NCBI GenBank assembly: GCA_934277845.1
Contig: CAKQVV010000088.1
Coordinates: 1-6,714, forward strand
Origin: an uncultured Clostridia bacterium
Lineage (GTDB): Bacteria > Bacillota > Clostridia > Christensenellales > Pumilibacteraceae
Direction: 5' to 3'
Length of the DNA stretch: 6,714 nucleotides
Shown here: positions 1 to 5,768 of the stretch, piece by piece
Numbering within the stretch: position 1 is the first letter of the stretch
Layout of the letters: each line of letters starts with the position of its first letter
Position numbers and translations under genes: made by a program
The notes under the pieces: generated by a model
Seen by the model: the letters and a program-made list of their open reading frames with translations, nothing else
Told to the model about the DNA's origin: nothing
Database searches by the model: none

Positions 1-1
1 G

Positions 2-45
2 GTATGGCTTTTGCTTGTGTAAGCAAGTGAAAGCCATACTTTTTT
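2..45 (+). terminator. Intrinsic terminator of a gene left of the window
   Basis: A 16-bp stem (2-17 with 24-39) closes a 6-nt loop and is followed by six T residues (40-45). Two of the pairs (12/29 and 13/28) are G-U wobbles in RNA copied in the + direction, but would be A-C mismatches in the opposite RNA. The hairpin is therefore best suited to ending a rightward transcript. This implies a + strand gene just outside the left edge, convergent with the rhamnosidase gene. Confidence 0.8.
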
Positions 46-70
46 CAATCGAAGAAAAAAGTATCAAAAA

Positions 71-106
71 AGTCGCCGGGGACACTTGCGACTGTGTCCT
101 CGGACT
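71..106. repeat. GC-rich hairpin with a competing alternative stem
   Basis: A 10-bp stem pairs 76-85 with 94-103 (one G-T pair at 79/100) around an 8-nt loop. The loop segment GCGACT (88-93) is also a perfect complement of AGTCGC (71-76), so two mutually exclusive hairpins can form. The element is preceded by an A-rich run (64-71), and only a few T residues follow at 117-120, so it is not a good terminator. I take it as an intergenic repeat or structured leader of unknown role. Confidence 0.5.
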
Positions 107-168
107 CCCGCAACGCTTTTAAGGTCGGGAAAATGGTATAGAAAGTGCACCGCGTGACCGCCGAAAAT

Positions 169-422
169 CTAGGCTTCCCCCCCCTTGGGGGAAGCTGGCG
201 CGCAGCGACTGATGAGGGGATAAAAAACGAGAAGTCTGCGTATTAAGTTTACAAAACGATAAAAACGAACTTTATTCTATTTCCCCTCATCCGTTTTGCC
301 TATCGCTTTGCTCTCGGCAAAACACTGCCCAGGTCGCAATTATAAATTGCTCCCCGCTTTGGCTACAAACAGTCCACCGGACTGTTCGCTTAACGCGTCG
401 CGCCCCGAGCGGGGAAGGCTAG
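169..422. repeat. MITE-like palindromic element with CTAG-ended inverted repeats
   Basis: The ends CTAGGCTTCCCC (169-180) and GGGGAAGGCTAG (411-422) are inverted repeats with one mismatch. Nested inside are 173-181/187-195 (9 bp), 211-220/282-291 (10 bp, GATGAGGGGA), 293-300/316-323 (8 bp), 336-341/345-350 (6 bp), 351-358/408-415 (8 bp) and 368-375/379-386 (8 bp). No transposase is encoded and I see no obvious target-site duplication. From memory, C-run/G-run hairpins followed by TGATGAGGGG are common non-coding repeats in clostridial genomes. It could be a non-autonomous mobile element or a large structured RNA. Confidence 0.55.
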
Positions 423-462
423 TATAAAGTTTTATTAAAAATCATAACGTTTCCTTCCCGTC

Positions 463-639
463 CTACCTCGTCATTCAGAGAAAATGCGCAGGCATTTTCT
501 CTGAATCCCCCCTCATGGAGCGAATAATCCCACCTTATAAAAAGGTCAAAAACGTTCTTATTGAGGGGGATTCCACGTCGCAACGGCATTGTTTTTTTTA
601 CTTAAAACAATGCCGTTGCTCCTCTGAATGACGAGGTAG
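463..639. repeat. Two inverted copies of a hairpin repeat, 18-bp perfect terminal inverted repeats
   Basis: Positions 463-480 are perfectly complementary to 622-639 (18 bp). Each arm contains its own perfect hairpin: 473-487/492-506 (15 bp, loop GCAG) and 580-595/604-619 (16 bp). Each hairpin is followed, reading inward, by a GAATCCCCC-type box (503-512, and in reverse 564-572). The object is thus two head-to-head copies of one unit: constant end, variable hairpin, constant C-rich end. The whole could fold as a long cruciform. It encodes no protein. Confidence 0.65.
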
Positions 640-676
640 CAGTTAAACTATACGTTTTATTTTAAGTTTCGACTTT

Positions 677-698
677 TGCTCCTCTGAATGGCGAGGTA
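677..698 (-). repeat. Solo end of the GTCATTCAGAG repeat family
   Basis: This stretch matches 617-638 in the composite repeat with one substitution (GAATGGCGAGG here, GAATGACGAGG there). The variable hairpin and C-rich distal end are missing, so it looks like a truncated or decayed copy in the reverse orientation. Confidence 0.55.
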
Positions 699-723
699 AA
701 CGTAAAGGTTTCGTTTTATTTAT

Positions 724-737
724 CCTTATAAAAAGGT
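724..737. repeat. 14-bp repeat of 533-546 (CCTTATAAAAAGGT)
   Basis: CCTTATAAAAAGGT occurs exactly at 533-546 and 724-737. In the first position it lies just inside the composite repeat, so this second copy is probably a detached fragment of the same family. It is itself nearly palindromic (CCTT...AAGG). Confidence 0.45.
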
Positions 738-811
738 ATGATAAAAAATTAACGCGCAATTTTCGTATTACCCGTCATAGCGAAAAAATCGAACTGGAAG
801 TCTGACTGTTC

Positions 812-858
812 CCCCGTCATTCAGAGCGCGAGGGAACCCGAGCGCGTGAGGATCCCCT
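812..858 (+). repeat. GTCATTCAGAG-family repeat copy, GC-rich arm
   Basis: The copy starts with the constant CCCGTCATTCAGAG end and finishes with GGATCCCC. The internal segment (826-849) is GC-rich, with GCGCGAG and GAGCGCG facing each other, and is unrelated in sequence to the arms of the other copies. The constant ends with different interiors define the family. Confidence 0.55.
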
Positions 859-920
859 GCTGAAAACAAATATACAAACTGTTAAACAATAGTCAAAATC
901 AAACGCACACTTTCCGTCCG

Positions 921-990
921 CTCCGTCATTCAGAGAAAATGCGCAAGCATTTTCGCGGAATCCCCCCCATGAAGCGGATAATCAACCTTA
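921..990 (+). repeat. GTCATTCAGAG-family repeat copy, closest to 467-540
   Basis: About 70 bp resemble 467-540: CGTCATTCAGAG, then the arm AAAATGCGCA, a near-identical loop and arm, GGAATCCCCC, and a shared tail (ATGAAGCGGATAATC against ATGGAGCGAATAATC). The right half of the stem has diverged (TTTTCGCGGAAT against TTTTCTCTGAAT), so the hairpin here is no longer perfect. Confidence 0.6.
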
Positions 991-1010
991 TTCCCTTACT
1001 CTTACATGCA

Positions 1011-1040
1011 AAAACCCGAACGGATTGCCGTTCGGGTTTT
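1011..1040 (-). terminator. Bidirectional intrinsic terminator hairpin
   Basis: A perfect 13-bp stem (1011-1023 with 1028-1040) encloses the loop ATTG. The A4 and T4 runs are part of the stem, so it can work in both directions. For leftward transcripts it is the first strong terminator after the rhamnosidase gene, whose stop codon lies about 255 bp upstream. It could instead end a short transcript from the promoter proposed at 1192-1220. In the rightward direction the U-tract TTTTATTA (1037-1044) is also good. Confidence 0.75.
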
Positions 1041-1191
1041 ATTACGCCGCGAGTACGCGGGAAACTTGCTCCCTGACCGCACAAGCGAGTTTCACGCCGC
1101 ACGGACAGAGTATTTAAGGAGTATGAAGAAGCAAAATTCGGATATCCGGAGAGTATCTGCCCGGCAGTCATGCCGTCCCCGGAACACTTAT
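1041..1191 (-). ncRNA. Possible small leftward transcript between an orphan promoter and a terminator
   Basis: If the promoter at 1192-1220 is real, a leftward RNA would start near 1185 and end at the hairpin 1011-1040, about 175 nt long. It could form hairpins at 1047-1051/1056-1060 (5 bp) and 1062-1070/1084-1092 (9 bp; this stem holds an A-C mismatch in the leftward RNA and a G-U pair in the rightward RNA). A short reading frame starts at an ATG near 1170 but runs through the terminator hairpin and has only a weak GGGG ahead of it, so I do not call a gene. I do not recognise a known RNA family. Confidence 0.2.
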
Positions 1192-1220
1192 AATATATCA
1201 CTATTAACTCCCGATAGCAA
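1192..1220 (-). promoter_or_regulatory. Candidate sigma-A promoter reading leftward into a gene-free stretch
   Basis: On the minus strand there is TTGCTA at 1220-1215 (-35-like), a 17-bp spacer and TATATT at 1197-1192 (-10-like). It lies about 80 bp beyond the rhamnosidase stop codon. Only a terminator, and no clear gene, lies downstream. Confidence 0.35.
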
Positions 1221-1229
1221 CAATTTCCG

Positions 1230-1259
1230 TTGTACAAATAAGACGAAAAATATGTACAA
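1230..1259. promoter_or_regulatory. Paired TGTACA boxes, possible operator
   Basis: TTGTACAA (1230-1237) is a perfect 8-bp palindrome. A second box, TGTACA(A) at 1253-1259, follows 23 bp later, about two helical turns. Together they also form a 7-bp inverted repeat (1230-1236/1253-1259). They sit just upstream of the leftward -35 box at 1215-1220, a usual place for an activator or dual-site regulator. The binding protein is unknown. Confidence 0.35.
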
Positions 1260-1296
1260 TTTGACAAAAGTGCAATATTTTTCAAGATAGGTCAAT

Positions 1297-3618
1297 TTAA
1301 ATTGCCGTTTGTTTTCGCGTCAAAATCCATGCGTTGCCGTCGTTTGTCGCCGATTTGTACGCCGAAAAGTCGTAAACCGGAGTAACTCCGGCGGGAATTC
1401 CGATCTCGTAGCGAGCGGTATCGCCCGTTACTTGCCACTTTACCGTGATTTTGCCGCAGGCACACTCGTAACTGCCAGCCGCGGACGTGATTTTACCCGA
1501 AAAATCGACGAACGGCCGGACGAGGACTTTTCCGAACCCGGGATCGGACTCGATCGGCGAAATGCCGAGGCAGAACCTGAACATCCACTCGCAGCACGAG
1601 CCGAGCGAATAGTGATTGAACGAATTCATGCTCACGTCGCCGAAGCCGTGTTCCGCGGTATAGCTGTTCCACCGCTCCCAAATCGTGGTCGCGCCGTTGA
1701 CGACGCTGTAACCCCAGCCCGGGTAAGTACGGTTTGTAAGGATCTTGTAGCAAAGTTCGCTCTCGCCGATCTCGCACAGCACGGGCAACAGGAATTTCAC
1801 GCCGAGAAAGCCGGTGACGAGGTGATCGTTCGCTTCGTGAATCTTGCGGACGAGGTGATCGCGGATCTCCTCTTTCGTCATCACGCCGAACGAATAAGCC
1901 AGCAGATACGCCGTTTGCGTGTCGCTCTTTATCATGTTGTTCTCGCCCACGAACGCCGCACGGAACGCGCGCCCGATGTCCTCGTACAGCGCGGTAAACT
2001 CACCTTCTTCCCCGTCGCCTAAAATACGGCATGCGCGGGCGGTAAGGCATGCCGAGTGTGCAAAGTACAGCGTGTTCAGCACCGCCTTGTCCGTTTCGGA
2101 ATTAACGTTCAGCCAGTCGCCGTAGTTGTCGCCCTCGGGACGGATAAGCCCGACGGAAGTTTCGCGGCAAAAACGCACAAACGCTTTCATCGCGCCGATA
2201 TTGTCGTAAAGCGAACGTTTGTCGCCGTACATGACATAGTGTTCGTAAGGAATAACGGTCATTGCGTCCGCCCAACCCGCGGAAAGACGATCGCATTCTT
2301 CGGTGTAGTCGAAGTGCGGAACGTGCGGAGCGACGCCGCCTACCGCGCCGTTGCCGAACTGCGAGTCGCGAAGGTCGCACATGTATTTCTCGTAGAACGC
2401 CTTGCAGTCCATATTGTACATCGCGCTGCCCACGAAAATCTGCGCGTCGCCCGTCCAGCCGAGTCGCTCGTCGCGCTGCGGGCAGTCGGTAGGCACGCTG
2501 AGGAAGTTGCCGCGCTGTCCCCACACGACGTTTTTGTAGAGTTTGTTCACCACTTCGTCCGAGCAGGTAAACTCACCCGTCTTTTTGAGATCGGTGTACA
2601 TCGCTTCGCCCACGACGTCCTCGACTTTCGCCTCGCCCGTGGTCGCGATCTCCATATAGCGGAAACCGTGGAACGTGAACAGCGGGCGGAATTTCTCTTT
2701 TTCGCCGCCGGCGGAAATATAAGTATCGGTTGCTTCGGCTTTGCGCAGGTTCTCGGTATACACCGTGCCGTCCGCGCGCAGCATTTCGCCGTAACGGAAC
2801 GTCAGCCGCGTGCCCGATTTCGCCGTGATACTCGCCGATACCACCCCTACCATGTTCTGACCGAAATCATAGACGGTATTGCCGTTTTTGTCCTTGTACG
2901 AATCGATCGGTGTAAGGCGGTGTTTGACGGTTACGATCGGCTCGCGGGCAAGTTCCGCTTTACGGTTGAAATTGAAGCGGTGACGCGCGCAGTCGCGGTC
3001 GACGTATTGCATATAGTTGCGCTTGCTTTTGTCGCTCCGGAACCTGTCGTCGGCGGCAATCGCAGCCACGGTTTTCCAAGCCGAATCGTCATAAACGGCC
3101 GCGGAAAAATCGCCGAGGTCGAGGCGGTGATCGATCACTTCGCCCATGTAGTTGTCGGTGCGCAGGATCTCGCCGGTGGTCGCCAGCCAACTGTCGTCGG
3201 TGTATATCTTTTCACTCGTGCCGTCGGCGTACTCTACGCACAGTTCCGCCATGACGAAAATGCGGTCGCAGTAGTTACAGCGGTACATGTCGTTGCCCAT
3301 GTTTCCCACCGCCCAGCCGTCGCCCGCGACCAGACCGATCGCGTTCTTTACGCCCAGTTTGTCCGTCACGTCGAACTCGTAGATCGGCAAACGCTTGCGG
3401 TAGTCGGCAAAGCCCGGCGTCATATAATCGTTTGCGACCGCCTCGCCGTTCAGGTACGCCTTGACAACGCCCATCGCGCCTATTTTAAGCACGGCTTTTT
3501 TCGGCTTGTCTTTGAGCGCAAACGCCTTGCGGAAGTACGGCGCGGGATTGCCGTAGCGGTCAAACGGACCTTTCGGCTCGCCCGTTTCGTAATTTAACCA
3601 TAGCGCGTCGATTAGCAT
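1297..3618 (-). CDS. GH78 alpha-L-rhamnosidase, cytoplasmic
   Basis: Predicted to cleave terminal alpha-L-rhamnose from plant glycosides or oligosaccharides (family knowledge: inverting mechanism). The 773 aa are laid out like GH78: N-terminal beta domain (about 26-190, with YLNGE at 55-59), concanavalin-like domain (about 225-340, DFGQN 251-255, FHGFRYME 316-323), (alpha/alpha)6 barrel (about 345-680) and C-terminal beta domain (about 682-760). The barrel holds DCPQRDERLGWTGD (378-391), where E384 is the likely general acid, YGDWL (499-503), and TTIWERW (644-650), where E648 is the likely general base by spacing to E384. There is no signal peptide, so the substrate must be imported. The protein is short for GH78 (many exceed 850 aa) but lacks no core domain. 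The start is fixed by AAGGAGAG eight bases upstream. The gene is clearly GC-rich, unlike the element to its right. No transporter or rhamnose catabolic gene lies in the window. Confidence 0.93.
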   Translation of the reverse strand: MLIDALWLNYETGEPKGPFDRYGNPAPYFRKAFALKDKPKKAVLKIGAMGVVKAYLNGEAVANDYMTPGFADYRKRLPIYEFDVTDKLGVKNAIGLVAGDGWAVGNMGNDMYRCNYCDRIFVMAELCVEYADGTSEKIYTDDSWLATTGEILRTDNYMGEVIDHRLDLGDFSAAVYDDSAWKTVAAIAADDRFRSDKSKRNYMQYVDRDCARHRFNFNRKAELAREPIVTVKHRLTPIDSYKDKNGNTVYDFGQNMVGVVSASITAKSGTRLTFRYGEMLRADGTVYTENLRKAEATDTYISAGGEKEKFRPLFTFHGFRYMEIATTGEAKVEDVVGEAMYTDLKKTGEFTCSDEVVNKLYKNVVWGQRGNFLSVPTDCPQRDERLGWTGDAQIFVGSAMYNMDCKAFYEKYMCDLRDSQFGNGAVGGVAPHVPHFDYTEECDRLSAGWADAMTVIPYEHYVMYGDKRSLYDNIGAMKAFVRFCRETSVGLIRPEGDNYGDWLNVNSETDKAVLNTLYFAHSACLTARACRILGDGEEGEFTALYEDIGRAFRAAFVGENNMIKSDTQTAYLLAYSFGVMTKEEIRDHLVRKIHEANDHLVTGFLGVKFLLPVLCEIGESELCYKILTNRTYPGWGYSVVNGATTIWERWNSYTAEHGFGDVSMNSFNHYSLGSCCEWMFRFCLGISPIESDPGFGKVLVRPFVDFSGKITSAAGSYECACGKITVKWQVTGDTARYEIGIPAGVTPVYDFSAYKSATNDGNAWILTRKQTAI

Positions 3619-3626
3619 TTTTTATA

Positions 3627-3634
3627 CTCTCCTT
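3627..3634 (-). promoter_or_regulatory. Ribosome binding site of the rhamnosidase gene
   Basis: AAGGAGAG on the minus strand ends eight bases before the ATG at 3618. It supports this start over any internal one. Confidence 0.85.
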
Positions 3635-3651
3635 TTTGCTTTACCGGTTGC

Positions 3652-3677
3652 GCGCAGGGCGGCTTTATCCCGTGCGC
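3652..3677 (-). promoter_or_regulatory. Hairpin in the rhamnosidase mRNA leader
   Basis: In the leftward RNA, 3677-3669 pairs with 3659-3652: eight pairs with one bulged C and a 9-nt loop. It lies between the predicted transcription start (about 3686) and the ribosome binding site, and has no U-tract after it. It could affect translation or mRNA stability; no known riboswitch was recognised. Confidence 0.35.
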
Positions 3678-3692
3678 ATATTCTTCGGGAAC

Positions 3693-3721
3693 ATTCTATT
3701 ACTTCCGCCGCGTTTTTTCAA
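3693..3721 (-). promoter_or_regulatory. Sigma-A promoter of the rhamnosidase gene
   Basis: On the minus strand there is TTGAAA (3721-3716), a 17-bp spacer and TAGAAT (3698-3693). Each box differs from the consensus at one base. Transcription would start near 3686, giving a leader of about 68 nt. The promoter lies on the host side of the palindrome at 3777-3817, so the gene should be transcribed independently of the mobile element. Confidence 0.65.
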
Positions 3722-3776
3722 TCGGTTTTTTCGTTTTCGCGGTAGGGTTTTCTGCACTGATTGCCGCCCGGACTAT

Positions 3777-3817
3777 ATTAAAACGCACCGGGAAAATTGC
3801 CCTCGACGCGTTTTAAT
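3777..3817 (-). terminator. 41-bp palindrome, candidate terminator or operator
   Basis: Perfect 10-bp arms ATTAAAACGC (3777-3786) and GCGTTTTAAT (3808-3817) surround an inner GGG/CCC pairing (3790-3792/3800-3802). In the leftward direction the stem ends in TTTTAATAT, so it could stop recombinase transcription, whose gene ends 135 bp upstream, before the rhamnosidase promoter. The outer stem is AT-rich, so the terminator would be modest. Its place about 55 bp upstream of the rhamnosidase -35 box also fits an operator or activator site. Confidence 0.45.
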
Positions 3818-3841
3818 TTTTCATGATTATTAACTTTTTGC

Positions 3842-3869
3842 ACGAATTAACCGATACTCGTCAATTCGT
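3842..3869. promoter_or_regulatory. 28-bp imperfect palindrome near the element edge, possible attachment site
   Basis: ACGAATT (3842-3848) and AATTCGT (3863-3869) are perfect inverted arms, and 10 of 14 positions are symmetric around the centre at 3855/3856. It lies 82 bp beyond the recombinase stop codon. Large serine recombinases cut at a central dinucleotide between imperfect inverted arms, and TnpX/TndX elements are known for GA cores. A GA occurs at 3853-3854, slightly off centre. It may also be an operator. Confidence 0.3.
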
Positions 3870-3905
3870 TCCTTTATGTTCCATAGGGAAGTGAGTGAAT
3901 AGAAT

Positions 3906-3933
3906 GGGCGGTGCGGTTGATTTCGTACCGCCC
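3906..3933 (-). terminator. Weak hairpin just after the recombinase gene
   Basis: GGGCGGT (3906-3912) pairs with ACCGCCC (3927-3933), 18 bp past the recombinase stop codon. The leftward continuation ATTCTATT is a poor U-tract, so termination would be weak. It may protect the mRNA 3' end or be part of the recombinase binding region. Confidence 0.4.
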
Positions 3934-3951
3934 GTTATACCCGAAAACTCT

Positions 3952-5607
3952 TCACGCGGGGTTAGGTATCACGCCCACGCAGTTATAATAAATTTCTACA
4001 ATCTGACGTTTCTTGCCGTTCGTCTTTTCCGCTTCGTGAACGATGATTCGGTCTATAAACTCCCGTACCGTTTCGGGCGTCAGTTCGGCTATTTCCGTGT
4101 ACTTTCGTACTATCCGCAAAAACTTGTCCACGCCTTCCGTTTCTTCTTTAGCCGTAACGAGTTCCCGTCTTAAAACTTTCACCCGTTCGGTCAGCGTTGC
4201 CTGTTCGGCTTCGTAGGCTTCCGTCATTTTCTTAAATCTTTCTTCCGTAAGGTTTCCGCAAACCTTATCTTCATATAAACTCTGTATAATGCGGTCGAGC
4301 GTTGCTATCCGCTTTTCCGCTTCTTCGTACTCTTTTGTTTTAGAAGATAAATCTCGCTTTGTTTCCTTACTTTTACTTGCCCGCAACAGTTCCGCAAATT
4401 CTTTTTCGTTTTCCTTTGCCATAGAAAGAACGCGTTGTAAGTCCGTAAGTACGATTTTCTCTATCGCTTCGAGCGTTATCGAGTGCGACGTACAGCCTCT
4501 GCGTCCCGCCGATCCTTTTCGGTAAGTGGCACACACAAAGACGTCTTTCGTGTAACTCCTATGAACGTTGCAACGATTGAGATACAGCCGCTTTCCGCAG
4601 TCAGAACAAAACAGCATTCCTGAAAACACGCTCATTTCGCCCATCCTCGTAGGTCTGCGCTTTGCTTCTCTCAGCCTTTGCACCGTGTCATAGGTTTCTC
4701 GGTCTATTATCGCTTCGTGCGTGTTCTCAAACGTTACCCATTCGCTTTCGTCCGTATGAATTACGGTTTTTGTCTTATACGACTTCTTTCTCGTGCGAAA
4801 ATTCACGGTATGCCCTAAATACGTCGGATTGGATAAAATCTGCGTAACCGAATGCGTTGACCACTCGGTCGGCTTATCAAACTTTTCGAGTTGATACTTC
4901 ACGCCGTGCTTTTTCTTCCATACGATAGGCGAGTCTGTGCCGCGCTCGGTGAGCATTCTCGCTATCTGCGTCGGTCCGAAACCTTTTATGCAAAGCGAAT
5001 AAACCTCTTTGACTACCTTTGCCGCTTGTTCGTCTACATACCATTTCTGCTTGTCGTCGCCTTCTTTGTAATAACCATACGGCGGACAATTGGTAAGATG
5101 TTTTCCCGAATTGCCTTTGGCTTTCAGAACGGCTCGTACTTTCTTCGACGTATCTTTCGCGTACCATTCGTTGATGATATTCCGAAAAGGCGTAAAATCG
5201 CTGTCCGTTTCGCTGTGGTTGTCTACACCGTCGTTTATCGCTATGAAATGCACGTTCTTTTCGACGAAATACACTTCCGTGTAATAGCCGACTTTCAGAT
5301 AATCTCTGCCGAAACGGGACATATCCTTGACGATGATTCTTTTTACTTCGCCGCTTTCCACGTCTTTAATCATCCGTTGAAAATCGGGACGGTTAAAATT
5401 CGTTCCCGAATAGCCGTCGTCGGCATAAAATCTGAACCTGTCATATCCGTGTTCTTTCGCATACTTTTCGAGTATGGCTTTTTGATTTACGATACTGTTG
5501 CTGTCGCCTTGCAGGTCGTCGTCGCAACTTAACCTTGCATACAAGGCGGTTATTTCTTCACCTCCGTTAAATTTTCTTTTATTTTTTTCCGTTAATTTTG
5601 CGTTCAT
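3952..5607 (-). CDS. Large serine recombinase, TnpX/TndX type
   Basis: Catalyses integration and excision of the element through a covalent serine-DNA intermediate. The 551 aa show a resolvase-type catalytic domain (about 20-165) with YARLS (23-27), S27 being the predicted nucleophile, YSGTNFNRPDF (66-76) and DMSRFGRDY (95-103). Then come a recombinase domain (about 172-305, NCPPYGYY 173-180), a zinc ribbon (C334, C337, C359, C372), a coiled coil (about 395-485) and a DUF4368-like tail ending in an ELTPETVREFID stretch (508-519). The length matches the family. The start is supported by AAGGAG seven bases upstream and by an ATGA overlap with the TnpW-like ORF, implying translational coupling. 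All expected catalytic and zinc residues are present, so the gene looks intact. The specific name TnpX or TndX cannot be assigned from motifs alone. Confidence 0.93.
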   Translation of the reverse strand: MNAKLTEKNKRKFNGGEEITALYARLSCDDDLQGDSNSIVNQKAILEKYAKEHGYDRFRFYADDGYSGTNFNRPDFQRMIKDVESGEVKRIIVKDMSRFGRDYLKVGYYTEVYFVEKNVHFIAINDGVDNHSETDSDFTPFRNIINEWYAKDTSKKVRAVLKAKGNSGKHLTNCPPYGYYKEGDDKQKWYVDEQAAKVVKEVYSLCIKGFGPTQIARMLTERGTDSPIVWKKKHGVKYQLEKFDKPTEWSTHSVTQILSNPTYLGHTVNFRTRKKSYKTKTVIHTDESEWVTFENTHEAIIDRETYDTVQRLREAKRRPTRMGEMSVFSGMLFCSDCGKRLYLNRCNVHRSYTKDVFVCATYRKGSAGRRGCTSHSITLEAIEKIVLTDLQRVLSMAKENEKEFAELLRASKSKETKRDLSSKTKEYEEAEKRIATLDRIIQSLYEDKVCGNLTEERFKKMTEAYEAEQATLTERVKVLRRELVTAKEETEGVDKFLRIVRKYTEIAELTPETVREFIDRIIVHEAEKTNGKKRQIVEIYYNCVGVIPNPA

Positions 5608-5768
5608 AAGGTTTCTCCTTCCGAACGCGCCTCAACGGACAAGTCCTTGATAAGCACGCTTTTTATCTTGTTTATCAGCGTTTCTCTTGCATTTTCCCGT
5701 TCTTTTACGACAACGACATACTCCGCGCCGTCTATCTCGTGTACATAGTTATATTGTTTCTGCTCCAA
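5604..5768 (-). CDS. TnpW-like small protein, coupled to the recombinase
   Basis: A 54-aa frame (TTG, then EQKQYNYVHEIDG...) ends in TGA overlapping the recombinase ATG as ATGA. The segment EIDGAEYVVVVKE followed by ETLINKIKSVLIKDL resembles, from memory, the TnpW family of small proteins found beside Tn4451-type recombinases; their function is unknown. The frame is closed upstream by a TAA at 5775-5777, so translation must begin within 5749-5774. No ATG or GTG is in frame, and TTG at 5768 lies only two bases after AAGGAG (5771-5776), which is closer than usual. The N-terminus is therefore uncertain, and the protein may instead be made by a +1 frameshift from the 30-aa ORF that overlaps it. 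Confidence 0.65.
   Translation of the reverse strand: MEQKQYNYVHEIDGAEYVVVVKERENARETLINKIKSVLIKDLSVEARSEGETL

Larger units (their letters stand above)
46..1010. other. Gene-free intergenic region rich in palindromic repeats
   Basis: Nearly 1 kb holds no reading frame with a credible start, ribosome binding site and protein-like composition on either strand. It contains several independent palindromic elements, listed separately: a hairpin at 76-103, a MITE-like element at 169-422, and a repeat family between 463 and about 990. The remaining spacers (for example 641-720 and 741-810) are AT-rich, and apart from the repeat fragments listed separately I see nothing functional in them. Confidence 0.75.

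Noticed and set aside
169..639. Complete insertion sequence
   Set aside because: Inverted ends are present, but no transposase or transposase fragment is found in any frame and there is no clear target duplication.
463..990. CRISPR array
   Set aside because: The repeat copies are in both orientations, unequally spaced and internally variable, and no cas gene is present.
926..1285. Minus strand open frame of 119 codons after the rhamnosidase gene
   Set aside because: It runs straight through the terminator hairpin 1011-1040 and a repeat copy, and its start has no ribosome binding site. The composition is not convincing.
1309..2022. + strand open frame of 237 codons
   Set aside because: It is also antisense to the C-terminal part of the rhamnosidase gene, with arginine-rich composition and no ribosome binding site that I can see.
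2056..3597. Long + strand open frame (513 codons) opposite the rhamnosidase gene
   Set aside because: It is the mirror frame of a GC-rich coding sequence. The protein is dominated by V, A, R, H and F in the way typical of antisense frames, has no domain I recognise, and the opposite strand carries a full GH78 domain set.
1297..3618. Rhamnosidase gene as cargo of the mobile element
   Set aside because: It has its own promoter, is much more GC-rich than the element genes, and lies beyond the recombinase gene, which normally marks the element's end. Cargo status cannot be fully excluded without the empty site.
4891..5532. + strand open frame of 213 codons opposite the recombinase gene
   Set aside because: It is the antisense shadow of the catalytic domain of the recombinase, rich in F, V and R, and has no support of its own.
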